NCBI GenBank assembly: GCA_947374865.1
Contig: CANCDR010000021.1
Location: forward strand, 1 to 42,462
DNA: 42,462 nucleotides
From: Oxalobacteraceae bacterium
GTDB taxonomy: Bacteria > Pseudomonadota > Gammaproteobacteria > Burkholderiales > Burkholderiaceae_D
Direction of reading: 5' to 3'
A program made the position numbers and the translations under genes. The number at the start of each line of letters is the position of its first letter. Positions within the stretch are counted from its first letter, which is position 1. Positions 17,726-26,582 of this stretch are shown here, one piece after another. The notes under the pieces are model-generated. The model searched no databases. It saw only the letters and a program-made list of their open reading frames with translations, and was not told the DNA's origin.

Positions 17726-18997
17726 ATGACTTACTTGATTGATCGGCGAGTTCAGGGCAAGAATAAATCGGCCGTCAACCGCGACCGTTTCCTGCGCCGT
17801 TATCGCGGCCAGGTCAAGGCGGCGGTTGAACGCGCCGTCAAGGGACGTTCGATTACCAATATCGAGAGCGGCGAGAAGGTCTCGATCCCGGTCAAAGATA
17901 TTGGCGAGCCAGGTTTTGGGCACGCCCACGGCGGTGTGTGGGAAACAGTCAGTCCGGGCAATGAGCATTTTCAGAAGGGTGATCGGGTCGCCCGGCCAAA
18001 GAGTGGCGGCGGGCCAGGCAAGGGGCAGGCGGGCAATAGTGAAGAAACCTCGCAGGATGATTTCATGTTTGAACTCACGCGGGAAGAGTTCATGAATTAT
18101 TTTTTCGAAGATCTGGAACTGCCCAACATGGTCAAGACCCAGCTGGCTTCGACGACGGATTTCAAAACGCAGCGGGCTGGCTATAAAACTTCAGGCACCA
18201 CCTCGACCATCCATGTGCTTCGCTCATTACGGGGTGCCTTGGGACGGCGTATCGCCGTCGGTGGTTCCGCGCGTCGGCGGCTACGGGAGGCGCAGGCAGA
18301 ACTGGCAGATCTGCGCGACAAGCTGCCGGACGACGATAGCCAAATCCTCCTGCTGGAAAAAGAAATTCAGCATCTGCGCTTGCGCTTGCATGCGATTCCC
18401 TTTATCGATCCCTTCGATCTGCGTTACAGCAATCGGATCAAGGTGCCCAAGCCGACCAGTCAGGCGGTCATGTTTTGTCTGCTGGACGTTTCCGGATCCA
18501 TGGATCAGGGAAAAAAAGACATGGCCAAGCGGTTTTTTATTCTGCTCTATTTGTTTCTCACGCGCGCTTACGACAAGATCGAAGTCGTCTTCATCCGCCA
18601 CCATACGCAGGCCGCCGAAGTCGATGAAGAAGAATTTTTTCATTCGCGCGAATCGGGCGGCACGGTGGTCTCATCGGCGCTCAATTTGCTCATCAAGATC
18701 ATGCACGAGCGCTATGCCAGCAGCGACTGGAATGTCTATGTTGCGCAAGCCTCCGATGGCGATAACTGGGACAACGATTCAGCCGCCTGCCGCGCACTGA
18801 TGAGTAGCGCCATTTTGCCGGCGGTGCAATATTATGCGTACATTGAAGTGACGGAAGGTCCGCCGCAAAACTTGTGGCAGGAATACACACAGCTGGCCGA
18901 GCAGTGCCGGCATTTCGCCATGCAAAAGATTGAAACACCGGCGGATATTTACCCGGTATTTCGTGCACTGTTTAAAAAGCAGCGGGTGTCAGAATGA
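17726..18997 (+). CDS. yeaH: YeaH/YhbH family VWA-like protein (DUF444)
   Basis: A 423-residue partner of PrkA. The N-terminal part is basic (FLRRYRGQVKAAVERAVKGRS), followed by a Gly-rich linker around residue 90, a coiled-coil stretch of about residues 185-220 (AQAELADLRDKL), and a C-terminal von Willebrand A-like domain. The MIDAS metal motif is intact: DVSGSM with Asp254, Ser256 and Ser258. VWA proteins often pair with AAA+ ATPases, as with MoxR, so a PrkA-YeaH complex is a reasonable inference. AAGGAG lies 5 bases before the start, 9 bases after prkA. Its stop overlaps the next start (ATGA). Confidence 0.94.
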   Translation: MTYLIDRRVQGKNKSAVNRDRFLRRYRGQVKAAVERAVKGRSITNIESGEKVSIPVKDIGEPGFGHAHGGVWETVSPGNEHFQKGDRVARPKSGGGPGKGQAGNSEETSQDDFMFELTREEFMNYFFEDLELPNMVKTQLASTTDFKTQRAGYKTSGTTSTIHVLRSLRGALGRRIAVGGSARRRLREAQAELADLRDKLPDDDSQILLLEKEIQHLRLRLHAIPFIDPFDLRYSNRIKVPKPTSQAVMFCLLDVSGSMDQGKKDMAKRFFILLYLFLTRAYDKIEVVFIRHHTQAAEVDEEEFFHSRESGGTVVSSALNLLIKIMHERYASSDWNVYVAQASDGDNWDNDSAACRALMSSAILPAVQYYAYIEVTEGPPQNLWQEYTQLAEQCRHFAMQKIETPADIYPVFRALFKKQRVSE

Positions 18998-20550
18998 CCC
19001 GCCAGCTTAAGCCTGTCGCCACAGGTACCAGCCCGGCCGAACCATTGGACTGTTTGCCAGAGCAGTCTGAATGGACCTTCGACCTGATCGAACAAATCCA
19101 CTGCCATATTGCGCGGGTAGCGCAGGGGTTTGGATTGGAAACCTATCCTAATCAGCTCGAAATTATCACCGCCGAACAGATGATGGATGCCTATGCCTCA
19201 GTCGGTATGCCGGTATCGTATAACCACTGGTCGTTCGGCAAACATTTTCTATCGACCGAAAAAAGTTATAAGCGCGGACAGATGGGGTTGGCCTACGAAA
19301 TCGTTATCAATTCCAATCCCTGCATCGCCTATCTGATGGAAGAAAATAGTCTGACCATGCAGGCGCTGGTGATTGCCCACGCAGCATACGGGCACAATTC
19401 TTTTTTTAAGGGGAATTACTTATTCCGTACCTGGACGGATGCTTCGGCCATCATCGACTACATGGTGTTTGCCAAAAATTATCTGAGCCAATGCGAAGAG
19501 CGACATGGCGTAGAAGCGGTCGAGCTCTTACTCGATTCCTGTCATGCCTTGCAAAGCTATGGTGTGGATCGTTACAAAAGACCGGCCAAATTATCGCTCG
19601 CAAAGGAACGCGAAAGGCAGAAGGAAAGAGAAATCTATTTGCAGTCGCAAGTCAATGATCTGTGGCGCACGGTGCCACGCAAGGAAGCCGAAGCCGCCGA
19701 CGATGTAGCGCGCCGCTTCCCCGCCGAGCCGCAAGAAAATCTGCTGTATTTCATTGAAAAATATGCGCCCCTGCTCGAACCATGGCAACGCGAAGTGGTG
19801 CGCATCGTGCGCAAAATTTCGCAGTATTTTTATCCGCAGCGCCAAACGCAGGTGATGAATGAGGGTTGGGCCACCTTCTGGCATTACACCATCCTCAACC
19901 AGCTGTTCGACGAAGGCGTCGTCGGTCATGGTTTTATGATCGAGTTTTTGCAAAGCCATACCAATGTGGTGTACCAGCCGGCTGCGGGCAGCCCACATTA
20001 CAGCGGCATTAATCCCTACGCACTGGGATTTGCCATGATGCGCGACCTGCGACGCATCTGCGAGGCACCGACAGAAGAAGACCGCCAGTGGTTTCCCGAC
20101 ATTGCCGGTACGGACTGGCATACGACGCTCGATTTTGCGATGCGTAATTTTAAGGATGAAAGCTTCATCGCACAGTATCTCTCGCCGAAGTTGATTCGTG
20201 ATTTTCACTTCTTTAGCGTGCTTGATGACGACGCCGATGACAAATTATCGATCTCGGCAATTCATGACGATAGCGGCTATCGCTTCGTGCGCCAGAAACT
20301 GGCCGACCAATATAATCTCGGTAATCGCGAGCCGAATATTCAGGTCTGGTCGGTCGATACGCGCGGTAATCGCGCACTCACATTACGTCACAGCCAGTTC
20401 CAGCGCCGGCCGCTCAATCCGCAGGCCGAAGAAGTGCTCAAGCATGTGGCGCGCCTGTGGGGATTTGATGTGCATTTGCAGACCGTGGATCCACAGGGCG
20501 AGCGCATTTCCAGCTTGATGGTCAAGGCCGATGGTCGGCATCCGGATTGA
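18994..20550 (+). CDS. SpoVR family protein (YcgB-like)
   Basis: A 518-residue soluble protein of the SpoVR/YcgB family. Typical segments are MPVSYNHWSFGKHF near residue 75, AYEIVINSNPCIAYLMEEN, the HxxYGHNSFFKGNYLF stretch, MNEGWATFWHY near 290 and INPYALGFAMMRD. The conserved HAAYGHN and EGWATFWHY motifs look like metal-binding sites, but that is inference. In Bacillus the family affects spore cortex formation; this organism shows no sign of sporulation, so a general stress role is more likely. It shares ATGA with yeaH, showing translational coupling. In Escherichia coli ycgB is unlinked from yeaGH. Confidence 0.93.
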   Translation: MTRQLKPVATGTSPAEPLDCLPEQSEWTFDLIEQIHCHIARVAQGFGLETYPNQLEIITAEQMMDAYASVGMPVSYNHWSFGKHFLSTEKSYKRGQMGLAYEIVINSNPCIAYLMEENSLTMQALVIAHAAYGHNSFFKGNYLFRTWTDASAIIDYMVFAKNYLSQCEERHGVEAVELLLDSCHALQSYGVDRYKRPAKLSLAKERERQKEREIYLQSQVNDLWRTVPRKEAEAADDVARRFPAEPQENLLYFIEKYAPLLEPWQREVVRIVRKISQYFYPQRQTQVMNEGWATFWHYTILNQLFDEGVVGHGFMIEFLQSHTNVVYQPAAGSPHYSGINPYALGFAMMRDLRRICEAPTEEDRQWFPDIAGTDWHTTLDFAMRNFKDESFIAQYLSPKLIRDFHFFSVLDDDADDKLSISAIHDDSGYRFVRQKLADQYNLGNREPNIQVWSVDTRGNRALTLRHSQFQRRPLNPQAEEVLKHVARLWGFDVHLQTVDPQGERISSLMVKADGRHPD

Positions 20551-20698
20551 TGACCGACTGCGCGCTCGGGCGAAGCGCATCTATTCCATCGATGTTGCCA
20601 ATAATACTGCCAACAATGCCGGCAGCGTGCTGGAGTAAAATGAGGGCCTGTCGCGGTCCGGTTTGCTGACCGGTCGCCCCTTATTTGCTGGAATGTGC

Positions 20699-22312
20699 AT
20701 GCTTCGATTAACCGATATTTCCCTCCCCCTGGATCATCCCGAGAGCGCCTTGCAGGACGCCATACTGGCGCGCCTAGGCATTGGCGCGGAGGAGCTGGAC
20801 AGTTTTACCGTCTTTCGCCGTGCCTATGATGCGCGCAAAAAGTCGGCGATCGTGTTTGTGTACACGATTGATGTGGTGCTGCAAAACGAGCCAGCGATCG
20901 CCCGCCGTCTGCAGGGAAACCGGCAGGTCGCTGCCACGCCAGACATGCGTTATCAATTCGTCGCCCATGCGCCGGCCGGCCTGCGCGAGCGACCGATCGT
21001 GATCGGCACCGGGCCCTGCGGACTCTTTGCCGGCCTGCTGTTGGCGCAGATGGGCTTTAATCCGATCATTCTTGAACGTGGCAAAAGCGTGCGCGAAAGG
21101 ACCAAGGATACCTTTGGTTTGTGGCGACAGCGAAAGCTCGAACCCGAATCGAATGTACAGTTCGGCGAAGGCGGTGCGGGTACTTTTTCAGACGGCAAAC
21201 TATGGAGTCAGGTGAAAGACCCCAAACATTATGGCCGCAAGGTGCTAGAGGAATTTGTGAAGGCCGATGCGCCGGAAGAAATCCTCTACGTCAGCAAGCC
21301 GCATATTGGGACCTTCCGGCTGGTGAAAATGGTCGAGCTCATGCGCGCCGACATCATCGCGCTGGGTGGCGAGTTCCGTTTTCAGACCAAGGTCGCCGAT
21401 GTCCACATTGAAGCGGGCCGGATCAGTGCGGTCGTGCTCGATAACGGCGAGACCCTTCATTCAAAGCATGTGGTGCTGGCCATCGGCCACAGTGCGCGCG
21501 ACACGTTTGAGATGCTGCATGCACGCGGCGTCTATGTCGAAGCCAAACCTTTTTCGCTTGGCTTTCGGATTGAGCATCCGCAGTCGCTGATTGACGTGGC
21601 GCGCTTCGGTAAATTTGCCGGCCACAAGGCGCTGGGTGCGGCCGATTACAAGTTGGTTCATCACGCAGCCAATGGTCGTTCGGTGTACAGTTTTTGCATG
21701 TGCCCTGGCGGCACCGTGGTGGCGGCAACGTCCGAGCCGGGACGCGTCGTCACCAACGGCATGAGCCAATATTCGCGCAATGAACGCAATGCCAACAGCG
21801 GGATTGTGGTCGGGATCACGCCGGCCGATTATCCCGGTCATCCCTTGGCCGGCATTGCCTTTCAGCGGATGTGGGAATCGCGCGCCTATGAAGTGGGCGG
21901 CGGCACCTACGATGCGCCGGGCCAGCTGGTGGGCGACTTCATCGCCGATCGGGCCTCGACAGAATTCGGCGCTGTCATGCCGTCGTATAAGCCGGGCGTG
22001 ACTCTGGGCAGCCTGAACACGGTCTTGCCAGACTATGCAATTGACGCCATTCGCGAAGCCCTGCCTGCCTTTGAGAAGCAGATACGCGGCTTTGCCATGC
22101 ACGACGCGGTACTGACAGGTGTCGAGACGCGCACCTCCTCACCGATTCGCATCAAGCGCCATGAGCACAGCCTGCAAAGTATCAACACCCGCGGACTGTA
22201 TCCGGCCGGTGAAGGCGCGGGTTATGCCGGCGGCATCATGTCGGCCGCCATCGATGGTATCCGGGTAGCCGAAGCGCTGGCGCTGAGCATGCTGGAAGAC
22301 GGCGTAAATTAA
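20699..22312 (+). CDS. FAD-dependent oxidoreductase with N-terminal accessory domain (COG2509-like)
   Basis: A 537-residue flavoprotein. The first 95 residues form a small alpha/beta domain (MLRLTDISLPLDHPESAL, then FTVFRRAYDARKKSAIVFVYTIDV). The FAD Rossmann motif follows (PIVIGTGPCGLFAGLLLAQMG), then NVQFGEGGAGTFSDGKLW, a middle domain, and a C-terminal FAD segment GLYPAGEGAGYAGGIMSAA. This plan fits the uncharacterised FAD-dependent dehydrogenase group COG2509. I chose the ATG at 20699 because GGA sits 6 bases upstream and the conserved-looking sequence starts there. The stop overlaps the convergent chromate transporter stop by four bases (TTAA). Confidence 0.85.
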   Translation: MLRLTDISLPLDHPESALQDAILARLGIGAEELDSFTVFRRAYDARKKSAIVFVYTIDVVLQNEPAIARRLQGNRQVAATPDMRYQFVAHAPAGLRERPIVIGTGPCGLFAGLLLAQMGFNPIILERGKSVRERTKDTFGLWRQRKLEPESNVQFGEGGAGTFSDGKLWSQVKDPKHYGRKVLEEFVKADAPEEILYVSKPHIGTFRLVKMVELMRADIIALGGEFRFQTKVADVHIEAGRISAVVLDNGETLHSKHVVLAIGHSARDTFEMLHARGVYVEAKPFSLGFRIEHPQSLIDVARFGKFAGHKALGAADYKLVHHAANGRSVYSFCMCPGGTVVAATSEPGRVVTNGMSQYSRNERNANSGIVVGITPADYPGHPLAGIAFQRMWESRAYEVGGGTYDAPGQLVGDFIADRASTEFGAVMPSYKPGVTLGSLNTVLPDYAIDAIREALPAFEKQIRGFAMHDAVLTGVETRTSSPIRIKRHEHSLQSINTRGLYPAGEGAGYAGGIMSAAIDGIRVAEALALSMLEDGVN

Positions 22313-22845
22313 ACCACGCCGAGCAGGCCGGCTGCAGCGCCTATGGCGATCAGAATCAGCGGATTCAGATTGGTGCGCAAGACCACCAGAATCGTCAGCA
22401 GGGCCAGGATACCGCCTTTCCAGTCCACGCCCGAAGCGATTGCCAGTACCCAGGCAGCTGCGATCAGCAGACCGATCGACAAGGGCACAAAGCCACGCCG
22501 AAAGGCGATCCCTAGCCGACTGCCGCTCCTGCCCGCAGTCAGTCGCATAATATACAGATTGAGCACCGACGATGGGCCGATTACGGCGAAGGTCGTCAAC
22601 AAGGCGCCGCCCAAGCCACCGATTTGCCAGCCAATTAATGTGACAAATAACAGGTTTGGTCCAGGTGCTGCCTGCGCCATCGTGTAGGCCGCTGAAAATT
22701 GTTCACTGGTGATGAGGTGGTGGACGTCCACCACATAACGGTGAATGTCGGGCGTGAGCATGACCACGCCGCCACCGACCGCCATAATTGAGCCGATCGC
22801 CAAATAGAGTGACAGCGCGAGGATAGGCATGCCGTCATCGATCAT
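22309..22845 (-). CDS. Chromate transporter, short-chain subunit (second half)
   Basis: A 178-residue membrane protein of the CHR family, one of two half-length subunits. It has five to six hydrophobic helices, starting ALSLYLAIGSIMAVGGGVVML and including the family's AAPGPNLLFVTLIG motif, which matches VLPGPS in the partner. Together the two genes equal one long ChrA. The start is fixed by an ATGA overlap with the upstream subunit's stop at 22842-22845, so the much longer frame that runs back through that gene is not real. CHR proteins export chromate in exchange for or together with sulfate; many short pairs have untested substrates. Confidence 0.88.
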   Translation of the reverse strand: MIDDGMPILALSLYLAIGSIMAVGGGVVMLTPDIHRYVVDVHHLITSEQFSAAYTMAQAAPGPNLLFVTLIGWQIGGLGGALLTTFAVIGPSSVLNLYIMRLTAGRSGSRLGIAFRRGFVPLSIGLLIAAAWVLAIASGVDWKGGILALLTILVVLRTNLNPLILIAIGAAAGLLGVV

Positions 22846-23453
22846 GATTTTTTCCAGTAAAAAAAGCCGATCCCGATCGGCGCGAGGATGGCGACTACGG
22901 CGATCATCGGTAACTGCAGCAGCCCCAGCCCGACAAACGCCAGCACGGTCAGCACCAGATTGACCTTGCGTCCGCTGCGCTCTTTGATCATCGGCAGCGC
23001 CATCTTCATGGCGGTGCCGGCAATCAGGCCAGCGGCGACGGCTGACATACCCAGCAGTGCCGCACGAAACGGCCCCAGGCTGCCATAGCGCTCGTAAATC
23101 ATGCCAAGAAAAATCAGGATCACAAACGGACCAGCCAGTATGCCGGTGAGCGCTGCGATGGCACCGCGCAGACCCGCATAACGCAAACCCAGCATCATGG
23201 CCAAATTGCAAATCGATGGACCAGGCAAAACCTGGCTCATGCCGAGCAGTTCTGCAAACTCTTGCGCTGTGAGCCAGCCCCGTTTTTCTACCAGACCACG
23301 ATAGGCAAAGGGCAGCACACCGCCAAAGCCGCTCATGGTGATTTGGGTAAATCCAATAAACAGCGCAAGGGCGTCGGGCGGTGTGAAGGGTTTATTTGCT
23401 GCGCTGTGCGCGCTGCCTGAAGCAGGATTTTGCATGGGGGTGAGGCGTTTCAT
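22842..23453 (-). CDS. Chromate transporter, short-chain subunit (first half)
   Basis: A 203-residue membrane protein, the N-terminal-type half of a split CHR transporter. Landmarks: LFIGFTQITMSGFGGVLPFAYRG, then EFAELLGMSQVLPGPSICNLAMMLG, which is the CHR signature, and several hydrophobic helices ending in a basic FYWKKS tail. The first 25 residues before the first helix are polar and less certain; a second ATG 18 bases downstream is also possible. No strong ribosome-binding site is visible for either. It is the first gene of the pair and overlaps the second by four bases. No chrB regulator is next to it. Confidence 0.88.
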   Translation of the reverse strand: MKRLTPMQNPASGSAHSAANKPFTPPDALALFIGFTQITMSGFGGVLPFAYRGLVEKRGWLTAQEFAELLGMSQVLPGPSICNLAMMLGLRYAGLRGAIAALTGILAGPFVILIFLGMIYERYGSLGPFRAALLGMSAVAAGLIAGTAMKMALPMIKERSGRKVNLVLTVLAFVGLGLLQLPMIAVVAILAPIGIGFFYWKKS

Positions 23454-23814
23454 CGGGCTATCAAGTACAGCAGTATACCGTGCGCACCAATCCGCCGTTC
23501 AATCGCTGCACGATGGGCGCGATCCGGCATCCTTCCATGTTCCTTGATGCGTTCTTGAGGTGATATAAAAACCTTATTTAAACAACACTGATCGAATTTA
23601 TGGCGACGTGCGGTGTAGACTAATTGTCAATATTCTTCTACTCGAAGCGTTAAACAAAATACGTGAAACAAAATACGTTCAGGTGAATATCTTGCACTGA
23701 ATTCCGCTGAATAAATGAAAATTTTTTGACTGTAAATTCAGATCACCTGGATCAAAAGCGCAAACATGGACAAAAAAAACCACGTCAGTCCGACTCATGA
23801 AGGAGTTTCGCCTA
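23454..23814. other. 361-base upstream region of the phc-like operon
   Basis: No gene is visible. The stretch is AT-rich compared with its neighbours. It contains the direct repeat at 23652-23678, an AGGTGAT at 23558-23564, AGGTGAA at 23681-23687, and an oppositely oriented ATCACCT at 23742-23748. It must hold promoters for both the chromate transporter pair and the phc-like operon. Confidence 0.5.
23652..23678. repeat. Tandem 13-base direct repeat upstream of phcB
   Basis: AAACAAAATACGT occurs at 23652-23664 and again, identical, at 23666-23678, a 14-base period. The second copy ends 136 bases before the preferred phcB start. It may be a regulator binding site; no such protein is known from the sequence. 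Confidence 0.5.
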
Positions 23815-25248
23815 GTGTCTGATGATGCATTTACTACAGCGTCGGTACAAACCGCACTGCAAACGCAGATCGATCCCATCGTCAGCTTTCGCAATTCGCA
23901 GGGGCAGGCGGTACGCGGCACGATCTTGTCTTTGCAGCGCAAATCACTGGTCATGGAAATTTACAATCCGTATTCCATCGTCCAGGTCAGCGAAGTGCTC
24001 GGGGCATTAACGATTCGTCAAAATGCCAAAAATGTTTATTTTGGAAATGCTGTCATCACTAATATTGTCAATACCGGCCTGACCATCATCGTCTCGGTAA
24101 CCCTGACGGATGTATGGCGGGTACTCAGTGACGAGATCAGCAACCCCATCACGATCGGACTACAGGCGCGCGTTTTTGTCGATGAATGGGAGCGGCGGTT
24201 TGGCATTCGCAGCAGCTACCAAACGGCAGTCAATGAACTGCGCACCTTTCTGGCAGAAATATCGCGCTGGGTAGAGCAGCTGGACCTGTCAACCACGATT
24301 CCCAAAGAGAATGAGCAACTCCGCCGGGATTACTTTGACGAGCTCGCAGAGCCCTTGATTGAAAAATCAGGGGAGTATGTGCGGGCGCTAGAAGCAGAAG
24401 CCGCCTTAGTCGAGCCAGAACATGCACCAGTGCACCGCGCTTTTTGTCAGGCCTCATTACATCCACTGATGTTACGCGCTCCCTTCGTCTTTCGTACCTA
24501 TACCAAGCCGCTCGGCTATGCGGGCGACTATCAAATGGTCAATCAGATCATTGATGACCCGCGCCAGGGACCGAACACCTACTTCAAAATCGTCAATACG
24601 CTTTTTTTACGCGCCTCGGTCGCCAGCGCGCACCGTAACCGGATCGATATCCTGTTTAATTTTCTGGTTCAGCTGGCAGATCGCGCGCAAGCAGAGGGAC
24701 GGCCATTTCGACTATTAAACGTTGGCTGTGGTCCGGCGATTGAGATCCAGCGCTTCCTACAAGAATACGAGCAGCCGCAGTGGCTGCAATTTACCCTACT
24801 CGATTTTAGTACGGAAACCTTAGACTGGACGCGCGCCAAACTTGAGATGATCTGTGCCCGTCGACACAGCCAATTACAGTGCCAGTTTGTGCACGAATCC
24901 GTTCACAATCTCCTGCGAAGAAGGATCCAGGCGATGCCGGACAGTGCGCAGGAATTTGATGCCGTCTACTGCGCCGGTTTATTCGATTACTTACCAGATA
25001 AAGTTTGCGCTCGTCTGATGCAACATTTTGCGGGACGGATTCGTCACGGGGGAAAATTATTGGTGACAAACGTACATTCGGACTGTCCTGAAAAATTTTC
25101 GATGGAACATATTCTTGAGTGGTATCTGATTTATCGTGATCAGAAGCGTTTGGCCTCACTCCTGCCAAACAATTGTAGAGACAGTCAGTTATCGGTCGAC
25201 GCGACAGGTGTCAATGTGTTTGCCGTTACCACTATTTGGCAAGCATGA
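23815..25248 (+). CDS. phcB: PhcB-like SAM-dependent methyltransferase (3-hydroxy fatty acid methyl ester synthase)
   Basis: In Ralstonia, PhcB methylates a 3-hydroxy fatty acid to make the quorum signal (3-OH PAME or 3-OH MAME). This 477-residue protein has an N-terminal beta-rich domain (about residues 10-110; FRNSQGQAVRGTILSLQRKS, reminiscent of PilZ-type barrels but without their RxxxR motif), a helical linker, and a class I methyltransferase domain with the SAM loop LLNVGCGPAIEIQ (about residue 303) and an acidic strand end LLDFS. The GTG at 23815 has a perfect AAGGAG 9 bases upstream. The ATG at 23797 has none, so I prefer GTG. First gene of a four-gene operon. The methyltransferase call is firm; PhcB rests on operon order. 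Confidence 0.82.
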   Translation: MSDDAFTTASVQTALQTQIDPIVSFRNSQGQAVRGTILSLQRKSLVMEIYNPYSIVQVSEVLGALTIRQNAKNVYFGNAVITNIVNTGLTIIVSVTLTDVWRVLSDEISNPITIGLQARVFVDEWERRFGIRSSYQTAVNELRTFLAEISRWVEQLDLSTTIPKENEQLRRDYFDELAEPLIEKSGEYVRALEAEAALVEPEHAPVHRAFCQASLHPLMLRAPFVFRTYTKPLGYAGDYQMVNQIIDDPRQGPNTYFKIVNTLFLRASVASAHRNRIDILFNFLVQLADRAQAEGRPFRLLNVGCGPAIEIQRFLQEYEQPQWLQFTLLDFSTETLDWTRAKLEMICARRHSQLQCQFVHESVHNLLRRRIQAMPDSAQEFDAVYCAGLFDYLPDKVCARLMQHFAGRIRHGGKLLVTNVHSDCPEKFSMEHILEWYLIYRDQKRLASLLPNNCRDSQLSVDATGVNVFAVTTIWQA

Positions 25249-26573
25249 ATAAAAAATATGATCAGGCCTATCAGGTAGAACTACAAAGCTTCTACGTTGA
25301 AATTTCCCGTGGCGGGGCGATGACCTGTGTAGCGCTTGTTTTGCTCGGCATTGGGCTTGATCTCGCTATTTATCCAGAAAAAATCGGCATTTTTGTGAGC
25401 GCTCGTGTGCTGGTTTCACTTCTGGTCGTTAGCATCATCCTGCTCTTAAAAACTCGGCTAGGGGTAAGACATGTCAGCACCCTTACCTTCACTTGGTTAT
25501 TGCTGCCACAAATAATGATCTGTTGGATGATCGCGCTCACCGAAGGGACGCATTCGATCTACTTTGTTGGTTTAAATTTAGCCATTTTTGCGTCCGGCAT
25601 TGCGCTCGGAATCGGCCTATGGCAAACCCTGATGCTGGGCTTAATGACCTTACTGTTTTATATCGTGTCCTGCTATGTTAAAGACAGTGGGTTTGCACCA
25701 GTGAGTGTATTTATAGTGAACAGCTTATTCCTGATATTCGCCACGATTGCCAGTGTTGTTTATACCTATTTTAACGAACGCGCCCGGCTGATGTTGTACT
25801 GCCTAAAAGCGGAGCTGGCAGAAAAAAATATCGAACAAGAAAAGATCAACAAAAAATTAGCCGAAATCAAAGGGCAAATGCTGCAACAAGAGAAAATGGC
25901 TGCCATCGGTACGCTGGCGGCGGGCCTGCTGCATGAAGTTAATAACCCTGTCAATTTTTGCCTGATGGCGATAGAGGTAGCGATCGAGGAGCCGGTGACA
26001 AAGCAAAGTGCGATGCTGCAAGAATGTCTGACGGACGCCAGAGATGGCATGAAACGCGTGCAGTATATTGTCTCCGACCTCAAGACATTCGCTTACCGAA
26101 AACCAGGCATGGAGACTGAAAATGCCGTGTATTTTTTTGATAAGGCGCTTGACACAGCGATTCGTTTAACCGGCCACGAAATCAAGGGTATTCAAATCCA
26201 TCGCACTATCGCCGCCGATACCCTGGTCAAGGGTGATGAGGCGGCCATCATCGGTGTACTAATTAATCTCTTGAGCAATGCTGCGCATGCCTTTCGTAAA
26301 GCCAATCACACTAAGCTGACCATTGATATCAGCGCCGAATGGAAAAGTGATCGGCTCAGTGTGCGGGTGCGCGATAACGGACCAGGGATCCACCCGGAAA
26401 ATCTGCCGCGCGTATTCGAACCCTTCTTTACGACCCGCGATGTTGGTCAGGGTTTGGGGCTTGGGCTGGCCATCAGCTATCGCGTGATCGAACAGCATGG
26501 CGGAATCTTGCAAGTTGATAGCGTGCTCGGCGAATGGACTGAAATGTCCTTCGATTTGCCGCGTGCCGATTAA
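25245..26573 (+). CDS. phcS: PhcS-like membrane sensor histidine kinase
   Basis: A 442-residue sensor kinase. About five to six hydrophobic helices span residues 25-185 with almost no periplasmic loops, as expected for a sensor of a membrane-soluble signal. A coiled coil of about residues 185-220 (ELAEKNIEQEKINKKL) leads to the His box LAAGLLHEVNNPVNF with phospho-acceptor His230, the N box LINLLSNAAHAF, the G1 box RDNGPGIHPENL, FEPFFTT and the G2 box GLGLGLAISYRVIEQHGG. All catalytic boxes are intact. The ATG overlaps the phcB stop (ATGA). In Ralstonia PhcS senses the PhcB product and phosphorylates PhcR. Confidence 0.85.
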   Translation: MNKKYDQAYQVELQSFYVEISRGGAMTCVALVLLGIGLDLAIYPEKIGIFVSARVLVSLLVVSIILLLKTRLGVRHVSTLTFTWLLLPQIMICWMIALTEGTHSIYFVGLNLAIFASGIALGIGLWQTLMLGLMTLLFYIVSCYVKDSGFAPVSVFIVNSLFLIFATIASVVYTYFNERARLMLYCLKAELAEKNIEQEKINKKLAEIKGQMLQQEKMAAIGTLAAGLLHEVNNPVNFCLMAIEVAIEEPVTKQSAMLQECLTDARDGMKRVQYIVSDLKTFAYRKPGMETENAVYFFDKALDTAIRLTGHEIKGIQIHRTIAADTLVKGDEAAIIGVLINLLSNAAHAFRKANHTKLTIDISAEWKSDRLSVRVRDNGPGIHPENLPRVFEPFFTTRDVGQGLGLGLAISYRVIEQHGGILQVDSVLGEWTEMSFDLPRAD

Positions 26574-26582
26574 GGAGCGACC

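Noticed and set aside
19591..20208. 205-codon open frame opposite the SpoVR gene
   Set aside because: It mirrors a conserved gene and shows no recognisable motif or ribosome-binding site.
21461..22102. 213-codon open frame opposite the FAD oxidoreductase
   Set aside because: Antisense shadow; the other strand carries a complete flavoprotein.
22846..23211. Longer start for the second chromate transporter half
   Set aside because: The frame stays open but runs antiparallel to known CHR sequence and overlaps the first half; the ATGA junction gives the right start.
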